Shown: one piece after another, positions 42,158 through 49,587 of the stretch
How the letters are laid out: each line of letters starts with the position of its first letter
How positions within the stretch are numbered: the stretch's first letter is position 1
NCBI GenBank assembly: GCA_000171875.1
Contig: ABHI01000001.1
Coordinates: forward strand, 124,001-188,000
Source of the DNA: Flavobacteriales bacterium ALC-1
GTDB lineage: Bacteria > Bacteroidota > Bacteroidia > Flavobacteriales > Flavobacteriaceae
DNA length: 64,000 bases
Reading direction: 5' to 3'
The notes under the pieces: generated by a model
What the model was told of the DNA's origin: nothing
Databases searched by the model: none
The model's input: only the letters and a program-made list of their open reading frames with translations
Position numbers and translations under genes: made by a program

Positions 42158-43028
42158 TTTCTAATTCTTGTTTATAGAGACCAATATTTGCCTTCTCTTT
42201 TGCTGGCAACTCTGGTTCTTTTATGTCTGTGTAGGTTTTTAAAGTGTCGTGCAAAATTTTAGCCACAATATAACGTGCAGCTGGTTTATCGTCAGCAGGA
42301 ATATTATACCAAGGTGCATGTGGCTTTGATGTTCTGTTTAGAGCGTCTTCATAACAATCTTGATAATCATCCCAATACTTACGCTCCTTTAAGTCGTCCG
42401 AAGAAAATTTCCACTGTTTATCAGGTCTATTGAGACGTCTCAATAATCTGTTTTTCTGTTCGTCTTTAGAAAGATTTAAAAAGAATTTAAAAATGATGGT
42501 TCCGTTTGTAGCAATATGTTTTTCAAAATTATTGATTTCTTCAAATCGTCTGTCCCAAAAGGCATCATTAACATCATCTACAGATTTAATATCTGGCATG
42601 TTTTCGTACATTAAATAGTTAGGATGTACACGAGTTACCAAGACGTTTTCGTAATGAGTTCTATTAAAAATCCCAAATTTACCTCTTGCAGGCAAAGCGA
42701 TATAATGCCTCCACAAATAATCGTGTTTTAACTCTAATTCGGTTGGTTTTTTAAAACTGTGTGCTACAATACCTCTAACATTGAATTCTTTAAAAATCTC
42801 ACGAATTAAGCTGTCCTTACCAGCTGTATCCATGCCTTGAATACAAAATAACACCGCGTATTTACCATGTGCATACATGGCATTTTGAATGTCTGCTAAA
42901 TCTTTACTAACATTTCTTAAGGCATCTTTTAACTCTCTTTTATCTGCTTCTAAATCTACATACGTTTGCAAATCCTTGATGTTGATTTGTGATGAGATTT
43001 TAAAATCATCTGCGCTAATATCTTTCAT
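42150..43028 (-). CDS. Polyphosphate kinase 2 family protein
   Basis: A 292-residue PPK2-type enzyme that moves phosphate between polyphosphate and nucleotides. The P-loop is IQGMDTAGKDSLIREIF near residue 63; the lid and Walker-B region follow with VRGIVAHSFKKPTELELKHD, DYLWRHY, GIFNRTHYENVLVTRVHP and FFLNLSKDEQKNRLLRR. A single domain and about 290 residues fit the short PPK2 subclasses that phosphorylate AMP and/or ADP; the exact subclass cannot be assigned by eye. It heads an operon with the M28, GspG-like and DinB-like genes. Confidence 0.92.
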   Translation of the reverse strand: MKDISADDFKISSQINIKDLQTYVDLEADKRELKDALRNVSKDLADIQNAMYAHGKYAVLFCIQGMDTAGKDSLIREIFKEFNVRGIVAHSFKKPTELELKHDYLWRHYIALPARGKFGIFNRTHYENVLVTRVHPNYLMYENMPDIKSVDDVNDAFWDRRFEEINNFEKHIATNGTIIFKFFLNLSKDEQKNRLLRRLNRPDKQWKFSSDDLKERKYWDDYQDCYEDALNRTSKPHAPWYNIPADDKPAARYIVAKILHDTLKTYTDIKEPELPAKEKANIGLYKQELENE

Positions 43029-43039
43029 AATGCTTATGT

Positions 43040-44203
43040 TTATTTTGAAGCAAAAGCTTTAACATCACTCTCACTGACTTCACTACCTCCTAAAATAATT
43101 AAACGTTCTACTACATTTCTTAACTCGCGAATATTACCCGTCCAATCATAATTTTGAAGTAATTTTATAGCCTTAGTGGAGAATGATTTTTTTGCTGTGC
43201 CTTGCTCTCCAGATATTTTATTGGCAAAATATTCTATCAATAATGGAATATCCTCTCTTCTGTCATTTAAAGCTGGTACTTCAATTAAAATAACTGCTAA
43301 TCTGTGGTATAAATCTTCACGGAATTTGCCATCTTCAATCTCCTTTTTAAGATTCTTGTTTGTTGCAGCAACAACTCTTACATTAACTTTTATATCCTTA
43401 TCACTACCTACACGTTGAATTCGGCTTTCCTGTAACGCACGTAATACTTTTGCTTGTGCAGACAAACTCATATCTCCAATTTCATCTAAAAAAATGGTGC
43501 CTCCGTTAGCCGCTTCAAACTTACCTGCTCTATCTTTGGCTGCTGATGTAAAAGCACCTTTTACATGACCAAATAACTCGCTTTCTATTAATTCACTTGG
43601 AATTGCTGCGCAATTCACTTCTATCATTGGACCTTTAGAACGCTCACTTTTTTGGTGTAACCAATGTGCCACAAGTTCTTTACCTGTTCCATTAGGTCCA
43701 GTAACTAAAACACGTGCATCTGTTGGTGCAACTTTGTCAATCATATCTTTAATTCGAGCTATACCTTTACTTTCTCCAATCATCTCGTAGTTTTTGCTAA
43801 CCTTTTTCTTTAGCATTTTGTTTTCTACGACGAGTTCTTTTCTATCTAAAGCAATTCTAACTGTATTTAAAAGCCGGTTTAAATCTGGTGGTTTAGAGAT
43901 ATAATCAAAAGCCCCTAAACGCATGGTATTTACTGCTGTATCTAAATCTCCGTGACCAGAAATCATTACCATTGGTATTTCTGGCTTTATTTTTTTTACG
44001 GCCTCCAATACCTCAACACCATCCATTTTTGGCATTTTAATATCACAGAGCACTAAATCGAAATCATCCTTTTTAATTTTTTCAATTCCGGCTAAACCAT
44101 CTTCAGCTTCTTCCACTTGATAGGTATCACTTTCTTCTGAAAGTATTTTAACCAATACACGACGGATTGCTGCTTCATCTTCTATTATTAATATTTTTGA
44201 CAT
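43040..44203 (-). CDS. Sigma-54-dependent response regulator without DNA-binding domain
   Basis: A 387-residue NtrC-type regulator. Receiver domain ~1-120 with the phosphoacceptor aspartate in VLCDIKMPKMDG (~54). The AAA+ domain (~142-370) has Walker A GPNGTGKELV, the sigma-54 contact loop GAFTSA in GHVKGAFTSAAKDR, Walker B FLDEIGDM and the arginine-finger region GNIRELRNVVERLIIL. The chain ends about 15 residues after this (ESDVKAFASK), so the usual C-terminal Fis-type helix-turn-helix is absent. Such activators may work from solution or with a partner. No kinase gene is adjacent. It lies 11 bp upstream of ppk2 on the same strand. Confidence 0.92.
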   Translation of the reverse strand: MSKILIIEDEAAIRRVLVKILSEESDTYQVEEAEDGLAGIEKIKKDDFDLVLCDIKMPKMDGVEVLEAVKKIKPEIPMVMISGHGDLDTAVNTMRLGAFDYISKPPDLNRLLNTVRIALDRKELVVENKMLKKKVSKNYEMIGESKGIARIKDMIDKVAPTDARVLVTGPNGTGKELVAHWLHQKSERSKGPMIEVNCAAIPSELIESELFGHVKGAFTSAAKDRAGKFEAANGGTIFLDEIGDMSLSAQAKVLRALQESRIQRVGSDKDIKVNVRVVAATNKNLKKEIEDGKFREDLYHRLAVILIEVPALNDRREDIPLLIEYFANKISGEQGTAKKSFSTKAIKLLQNYDWTGNIRELRNVVERLIILGGSEVSESDVKAFASK

Positions 44204-44285
44204 AATGTGTTTTACTTTTTTATAGTTGCTAATTTACAACTAGTCTATAATCAAAAGTTGTTCCTTTTTTAAACTGAAATACCAT

Positions 44286-45599
44286 TTAATATTTCAGCCA
44301 TTTAAATAATTCCTTATATGTTGGTTTCTTACCATACATTAAAATACCTACACGATAAATTTTTGCCGCAAACCATACTGCAAAAATAAAAGTTCCTATC
44401 AATAGTAATAAAGATAAGCCTTGTTGCCATAATGGTACTCCAAAAGGAATACGCATTAACATAACAACTGGTGATGTAAATGGAATAAACGAAAACACAG
44501 TAGAAACTGTACCATGTGGATCTTCTATAACTGTAAATACACCAACATAAACGGCTAGTATCAATGGCATAAGAATAGGCAACATAAACTGTTGTGTATC
44601 TGTTTCGTTATCAACAGCTGCTCCAATAGCTGCATATAATGAACTGTATAATAAATACCCACCAATAAAGAAAAATACGAAAGCAACTACAAGATTAGCT
44701 ATTGGTAAATTGCTTATCGCTGTAAGCAAATTTTCTACCATAACCTGTGCACCTTCAGCTTCCATAGCCTGGTTCATTAGCTCTTGTTGCGGTGCTGATG
44801 CCTGCGATAAATCTATACCAAAAATCGAAGAAACAATCATCATTAGTATACCTCCTAAAATCACCCAAATAGCAAATTGTGTGACACCAGCTAAAGAGGT
44901 ACCTATAATTTTACCCATCATAAGTTGAATAGGTTTAACCGAAGAAATAATGATTTCTATTATTCGACTAGTCTTCTCTTCTATAACGCTGCGCATAATC
45001 ATGTTACCATAGATTATAATGAACATAAATAACAAATAGCCAGCTATACCACCAAATGCTAGTTTTACAATGTTGTCTATTTTAGAGCTTTTTTCTCCGT
45101 CAAAACTTTCTTGAGCAATCTCTACATTAGTTTTAGAAGCTTCTATTTGAGCAAGTGTCACTCCATCTTCTTGAAGTTTCATCTCTCGTAATCGCTTTTC
45201 TATTTTACGTTCTAAATTAGACATGATAGAGATAGAAGGAGATTCTTCTGAATAAAACTTTATATTATTAGCCATACTTTCTAGAGAATCTACTTCAGCA
45301 ATATGTAATAGCCCATAATCTTCTTTTTCCTTAACTAGAGCAATAGCATCCTCTAAATTTAGTCCATTTAAACTCGTGTAATTGGTGTTTTCTGTATTCT
45401 GAAAAACATCCTTTAAAAAGCCTGTTTCATCTAACACAGAAATGGTACGTTCTTTATCATTATTTAATTGCGATAAATAGGCAACAACAGCAATAAGAGC
45501 AATCATTATTATTGGGCTTAAAAATGTCATTACAATGAATGATTTATTCTTCACCTTGGTTAAGTATTCGCGTTTTATAATAAGCGGTAAATGATTCAT
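44286..45599 (-). CDS. ABC-2 type transporter permease (NatB-like)
   Basis: A 437-residue membrane subunit of an ABC exporter. An N-terminal helix (FIVMTFLSPIIMIALIAVVA) is followed by a large extracytoplasmic loop (~45-175) with charged, coiled segments, then five to six helices from ~180 on (AFGGIAGYLLFMFIIIYGN, and the signature VIEEKTSRIIEIIISSVKP). This layout matches NatB/YhaP-type permeases, known for sodium or drug export. It follows its ATPase gene by 2 bp. Confidence 0.9.
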   Translation of the reverse strand: MNHLPLIIKREYLTKVKNKSFIVMTFLSPIIMIALIAVVAYLSQLNNDKERTISVLDETGFLKDVFQNTENTNYTSLNGLNLEDAIALVKEKEDYGLLHIAEVDSLESMANNIKFYSEESPSISIMSNLERKIEKRLREMKLQEDGVTLAQIEASKTNVEIAQESFDGEKSSKIDNIVKLAFGGIAGYLLFMFIIIYGNMIMRSVIEEKTSRIIEIIISSVKPIQLMMGKIIGTSLAGVTQFAIWVILGGILMMIVSSIFGIDLSQASAPQQELMNQAMEAEGAQVMVENLLTAISNLPIANLVVAFVFFFIGGYLLYSSLYAAIGAAVDNETDTQQFMLPILMPLILAVYVGVFTVIEDPHGTVSTVFSFIPFTSPVVMLMRIPFGVPLWQQGLSLLLLIGTFIFAVWFAAKIYRVGILMYGKKPTYKELFKWLKY

Positions 45600-45601
45600 G
45601 C

Positions 45602-46528
45602 TTAGTTGTTTTTTACAGTTTGAATAAAAATATCGCTTGCTGAAGGTATAACCTCAACAAAATGATGCACTTCTGCTTTCGCAGTTAAAAAAGACAATAA
45701 ATCATTGGGCGAAGTACTGTCACTGATCTTAATATTCAATTTAATATCGTCGTTCAGATTTTTGAAAGTAGCAGGAAGCACTTCAAACGTATTTTTAATT
45801 TCTGAAAGTATATTTTCTTTGTTTGAAGACTCTAAACCGACTTCAAACGTATTGGTTTTGTATTGACGCTTAATATCATTTAGCTTTCCGTCTAAAACCT
45901 TATTGGACTTATGTATTAGCGCTATATGGTCACATAACTCTTCAACAGATTCCATTCTATGAGTTGAAAATATTACTGTTGCACCTTCATCTCGTAGTTT
46001 TAATATTTCGTCCTTTATTAAGTTAGCATTAATAGGGTCGAAACCTGAAAATGGCTCATCAAAAATCAGGAGTTTTGGCTTATGTAAAACAGTAACTATA
46101 AACTGAATTTTTTGTGCTTGACCTTTACTTAATTCTTGTATTTTTTTATTCCACCAATCTCCAATTTCTAACTTGTCAAACCAGTATTTTAATCGGCTTT
46201 TGGCTTCTGACTTACTTAAGCCTTTTAATTGAGCTAAATACAAACATTGTTCACCAACTTTCATAGACTTATACAGTCCTCGCTCTTCTGGTAAATAACC
46301 AATATCCCTAATATGCTCTGGTTTTAATGCATTACCATCTAATAACACTGAGCCTTCATCTGGCATAGTAATTTGATTAATAATACGAATAAGTGTGGTT
46401 TTTCCTGCTCCATTTGGACCAAGTAATCCAAAAATACTGCCTTTAGGCACTGCAATTGATACTTGATTTAGTGCTCTAAAATTTCCGAAGTTTTTTGAAA
46501 CGGAATTAGCAACTAATAAATCATTCAT
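45602..46528 (-). CDS. ABC transporter ATP-binding protein (NatA-like)
   Basis: A 308-residue ATPase partner of the permease encoded 2 bp downstream. Walker A is GPNGAGKTTLIR (~36), the Q-loop region is YLPEERGLYKSM, the ABC signature is LSKGQAQKIQ (a variant of LSGGQ), Walker B is LLIFDEPFSGFDP and the switch histidine is in FSTHRMESVEELC. The C-terminal ~75 residues are an extra domain common in NatA/YhaQ proteins. The PEERGLY motif is typical of that subgroup. Confidence 0.93.
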   Translation of the reverse strand: MNDLLVANSVSKNFGNFRALNQVSIAVPKGSIFGLLGPNGAGKTTLIRIINQITMPDEGSVLLDGNALKPEHIRDIGYLPEERGLYKSMKVGEQCLYLAQLKGLSKSEAKSRLKYWFDKLEIGDWWNKKIQELSKGQAQKIQFIVTVLHKPKLLIFDEPFSGFDPINANLIKDEILKLRDEGATVIFSTHRMESVEELCDHIALIHKSNKVLDGKLNDIKRQYKTNTFEVGLESSNKENILSEIKNTFEVLPATFKNLNDDIKLNIKISDSTSPNDLLSFLTAKAEVHHFVEVIPSASDIFIQTVKNN

Positions 46529-46638
46529 ATATAGCTAATTTTTTTTAAGTAAGGTTAGTACGTAAATATATTAAATGTTGTAGAGTTTTATAGAATAATT
46601 CTCATACTAATTATGGATTATTTTAAAAGAAAAGGCTA

Positions 46639-46677
46639 CAAAAACAAAACCCACCCTTATGGTTAGATAAGGATGGG
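46639..46677 (-). terminator. Likely terminator after dnaJ
   Basis: CCCACCCTTAT (46650-46660) pairs with ATAAGGATGGG (46667-46677) with one mismatch. On the minus strand the stem is followed by TTTTGTTTTTG. It lies about 85 bp after the dnaJ stop, within the 235-bp gap 46529-46763, which holds no gene. Confidence 0.65.
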
Positions 46678-46763
46678 AAAAAATTGCTATGAAAAAGAAA
46701 AATTACCGCTAATTAGCATTAGCGATAACTCAAAGATAATATTTTTTATGAATTAGACGCTTT

Positions 46764-47879
46764 TTATGAAAACATATCTTTTACTTTTTCAAAAAAAGAT
46801 TTATCTGAGCTTTCTGGTTTTGGCTCAAAATGTTCGTCTTCTTTCATGCTTTCAAAAAATTCTTTTTGTTTTTTACTTAAAGTCTTTGGCGTCCAAACAT
46901 TTACATGAACTAATAAATCACCTTTTCCATAACCATTAATACTTGGAATACCTTTACCACGAAGTCTTAATATTTTCCCAGATTGTACACCTGCTTCAAT
47001 TTTAATTCTAACTTTTCCAGTTACAGTATCAATCTCTTTAGAATTTCCCAAAACTGCATCAGGTAAACTTACATACATGTCGTAATGCAAATTATCACCT
47101 TCACGTTTTAAAGTTGGATGATCTTCTTCTTGTATAGCTACTAATAAATCACCTGCAATACCATTTCCAGGAGCATCATTACCTTTACTAGTAACTTTTA
47201 ATTGCATACCATCTACTACACCTGCTGGTATCTTAACAGATACAGTTTCTTCAGAAACTTTTAAACCTTGTGCATCAGCATCTGATGGTTTTTTGTCAAT
47301 TATTTGACCTGCCCCACTACACGTTGGACAAGCTGCAGCGGTTTGCATTCTACCCAAAATAGTATTTGTAACCTTAGTTACCTGACCAGCGCCATTACAA
47401 GTAGTACAAGTTTTATAAGTAGTACCAGGAGCTTGTACTTTTCGTTTTACTTTTATCTTCTTTTCAACTCCATTAGCAACTTCTTCTAAAGATAACTTAA
47501 CACGAATACGTAGATTACTACCTTTAACGACACGTTGTCTTCCACCTCCACCGAAGCCGCTAAATCCGCCTCCGCCAAATGCTCCACCAAAAATATCACC
47601 AAACTGACTGAAGATATCATCCATATTCATTCCACCTCCGCCGAAGCCTCCACCGCCATCAAAGGCCTGGTGACCAAATTGGTCGTATCGTGCTTTTTTA
47701 TCAGCATTACTTAAAACTTCATAAGCTTCAGCTGCTTTTTTAAATTTCTCCTCTGCTTCAGTATCATCAGGGTTTTTATCTGGATGATACTTTAAAGCCA
47801 TCTTACGATATGCTTTTTTTATCTCAGCGTCAGATGCACTTTTGCTCACACCTAATATGTCGTAATAATCTTCTTTCAT
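46764..47879 (-). CDS. dnaJ: Chaperone protein DnaJ with two zinc motifs
   Basis: A 371-residue Hsp40 co-chaperone that stimulates DnaK ATPase. The J-domain (4-67) has HPDKNPDD; a Gly/Phe-rich linker (~75-115) follows. The zinc region has only two CxxCxGxG motifs, CTTCNGAG and CPTCSGAG, instead of the usual four. The two C-terminal substrate domains follow ([40 protein letters not shown]). The reduced zinc region is intact in frame and looks like a stable lineage trait, not damage. grpE lies 81 bp upstream on the same strand, so the two are likely one operon. Confidence 0.97.
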   Translation of the reverse strand: MKEDYYDILGVSKSASDAEIKKAYRKMALKYHPDKNPDDTEAEEKFKKAAEAYEVLSNADKKARYDQFGHQAFDGGGGFGGGGMNMDDIFSQFGDIFGGAFGGGGFSGFGGGGRQRVVKGSNLRIRVKLSLEEVANGVEKKIKVKRKVQAPGTTYKTCTTCNGAGQVTKVTNTILGRMQTAAACPTCSGAGQIIDKKPSDADAQGLKVSEETVSVKIPAGVVDGMQLKVTSKGNDAPGNGIAGDLLVAIQEEDHPTLKREGDNLHYDMYVSLPDAVLGNSKEIDTVTGKVRIKIEAGVQSGKILRLRGKGIPSINGYGKGDLLVHVNVWTPKTLSKKQKEFFESMKEDEHFEPKPESSDKSFFEKVKDMFS

Positions 47880-47960
47880 ATTAATTGCCCATAAAATGGG
47901 TATCTTTTAAATTATTTCATTTGTAACTTCAATAAATTCAGTCTAACAAATAAAAATTTA

Positions 47961-48527
47961 TTATTGTCCTATGACTACTTTTGGAAAACGAATTACTTTT
48001 TCTCCAAGCTTATAGCCGCGTTCTACAACGTCGATTATTTTCCCTTTTAAATCGTCACTTGGCGCAGGAATTTGAGTTACAGCTTCATGATTGTCTGCAT
48101 TAAAAACATCACCTTGCTTCACCTCTATTTTTGTTAAGCCTTTTTGTTCTAAAGTGTTTATTAACTTATTATAAATTAACAATACACCTTTTCTTAGTTC
48201 TTCTGCCTCTTTATCATCTTCTATATGCATTAATGCACGTTCAAAATCATCGAGAACGGGTAACATTGCCACCATAACATCTTGGCTGGCTGTTTTAAAT
48301 AACTCTATACGCTCTTTAGTAGTTCGTTTTTTATAATTCTCGAACTCTGCGAATAAACGCATAAACTTATCTTTTTCAGCCGCTAATTGATCTTGTAATT
48401 GCTCTTCTGCAGATTTTTGTTCTACTTGTTGCTCTTGCTCAGTTTCTGCTGTAGCTGTTGATGTATCTTCAACTTGTGGCTCTTCTGCCTTTTTATTTTT
48501 ATCTTTTTTACTCATTTTGAGTTTCAT
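47961..48527 (-). CDS. grpE: Nucleotide exchange factor GrpE
   Basis: A 188-residue GrpE, which releases ADP from DnaK. Residues ~1-50 are an acidic, Gln/Glu-rich disordered head; ~50-100 a long coiled-coil helix (KFMRLFAEFENYKKRTTKER); ~100-135 the four-helix part (VMVAMLPVLDDFERALMHI); the C-terminal beta domain ends GYKLGEKVIRFPKVVI. Start is at 48527 or the ATG four codons downstream. It precedes dnaJ. Confidence 0.96.
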   Translation of the reverse strand: MKLKMSKKDKNKKAEEPQVEDTSTATAETEQEQQVEQKSAEEQLQDQLAAEKDKFMRLFAEFENYKKRTTKERIELFKTASQDVMVAMLPVLDDFERALMHIEDDKEAEELRKGVLLIYNKLINTLEQKGLTKIEVKQGDVFNADNHEAVTQIPAPSDDLKGKIIDVVERGYKLGEKVIRFPKVVIGQ

Positions 48528-48629
48528 TTTTTAAATCTTCGATTTAGAGATGGCAAAAGTACTGCCATTATTATAAAAATGTCAAAATGTCATTAACATT
48601 TTTTTACAATACTTTTCCCTTCTTATAGT

Positions 48630-48637
48630 TACCTTTG
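48630..48637 (+). promoter_or_regulatory. Predicted -7 box TACCTTTG for the YceI gene
   Basis: TACCTTTG at 48630-48637 matches TAnnTTTG and lies 24 bp before the ATG at 48662. It rules out the TTG at 48635 as a start codon, since that lies within the box. Confidence 0.45.
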
Positions 48638-48661
48638 TGGACCAAAACAAAAACACTAAAC

Positions 48662-49315
48662 ATGAAAACATCTTTTTTTAAAATTTATACAGTAATAGCC
48701 TTAGTTTCATTTATAAGTTGTGGAGACAAAGCAAAAGAAGCAGAAACTAAAGAAGTAGAGAAAGCTGCAGTTGCAGAAAACACTGCAGTAGTTTACAAGG
48801 TTAATACTGAAAAATCCATGATTGAATGGAAAGGTTTTAAACCTACAGGCTCCCATAGTGGTACTATTGCAATCAAACAAGGTAAAGTAAGTGTAAATGA
48901 CAATACCATTGAAAGTGGACGATTTGTAATTGACATGAGTAGCATAGCTGTTACAGATATTCCAGAAGAAGATGAAGGTAATGCAAAACTAAAAGGGCAT
49001 TTAAGTAGTCCTGACTTTTTTGATATTGAGACTTACCCTAATACAAATTTTGAAGTTACTGCTATCGAAACTGTAGATGAAAAAACGATTCTATCTGGTA
49101 ATTTAACCATGAAGGATAAAACAAATAATATTAGTATTCCCGTTAGTACAGAAATAAAAGATGATATGATGACACTAACCAGTGAAACATTTACCATTGA
49201 CCGTTCTAAATGGAATATTAAACATAAATCAAAATCATTTTTTGATAATCTAGGCGATAAGTTTATTAATGATGATATGGAATTGAAGATTACTTTAGTT
49301 GCGAATAAAGCTTAG
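48662..49315 (+). CDS. YceI-like lipoprotein
   Basis: A 217-residue lipoprotein starting at ATG 48662: signal with lipobox SFISCGDKAKEAE, then an acidic linker. Residues ~40-217 are a YceI domain, a lipocalin-like barrel that binds isoprenoid or amide ligands: YKVNTEKSMIEWKGFKPTG, then FVIDMSSIAV, LKGHLSSPDFFDIETYPNT and ETFTIDRSKWNIKH. YceI proteins are linked to isoprenoid quinone handling and stress; the ligand here is unknown. It is monocistronic, divergent from grpE. Confidence 0.92.
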   Translation: MKTSFFKIYTVIALVSFISCGDKAKEAETKEVEKAAVAENTAVVYKVNTEKSMIEWKGFKPTGSHSGTIAIKQGKVSVNDNTIESGRFVIDMSSIAVTDIPEEDEGNAKLKGHLSSPDFFDIETYPNTNFEVTAIETVDEKTILSGNLTMKDKTNNISIPVSTEIKDDMMTLTSETFTIDRSKWNIKHKSKSFFDNLGDKFINDDMELKITLVANKA

Positions 49316-49341
49316 TTTAATATTACATATATTAAGAAAAG

Positions 49342-49466
49342 GCTGTCTAAAAAGTGTCATTCTGAATGAAAATGAAGAATCTCAATAAAATCAAAATTCT
49401 GATTTATAGATAATTGAGGTTTTTCGACTCCGCTCAAAATGACAATAAAATTACTTTTTAGACAGC
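49342..49466. repeat. MITE-like imperfect inverted repeat
   Basis: A 125-bp palindromic element in the 272-bp gap after the YceI gene. Outer arms are perfect over 14 bp: GCTGTCTAAAAAGT (49342-49355) and ACTTTTTAGACAGC (49453-49466). Inner arms also match with several changes: GTCATTCTGAATGAAAATG on one side and, on the other strand, GTCATTTTGAGCGGAGTCG, both followed by a CTCAAT. The inner arms resemble the dispersed TCATTCTGAGCG-type repeats seen in many Bacteroidota genomes. It has no coding capacity. It can fold into a long hairpin and might terminate both flanking genes. Confidence 0.75.
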
Positions 49467-49587
49467 TTCTTCTTATTTTTTATTATATTTTAGAAAGTAT
49501 AAGTTACTATTACAACTAATCTTCAGTTTTTTTATAAAAAAAATAAAGAGATAACATAATGGTTTTGTTTTCCATTTATTTTTAGTG

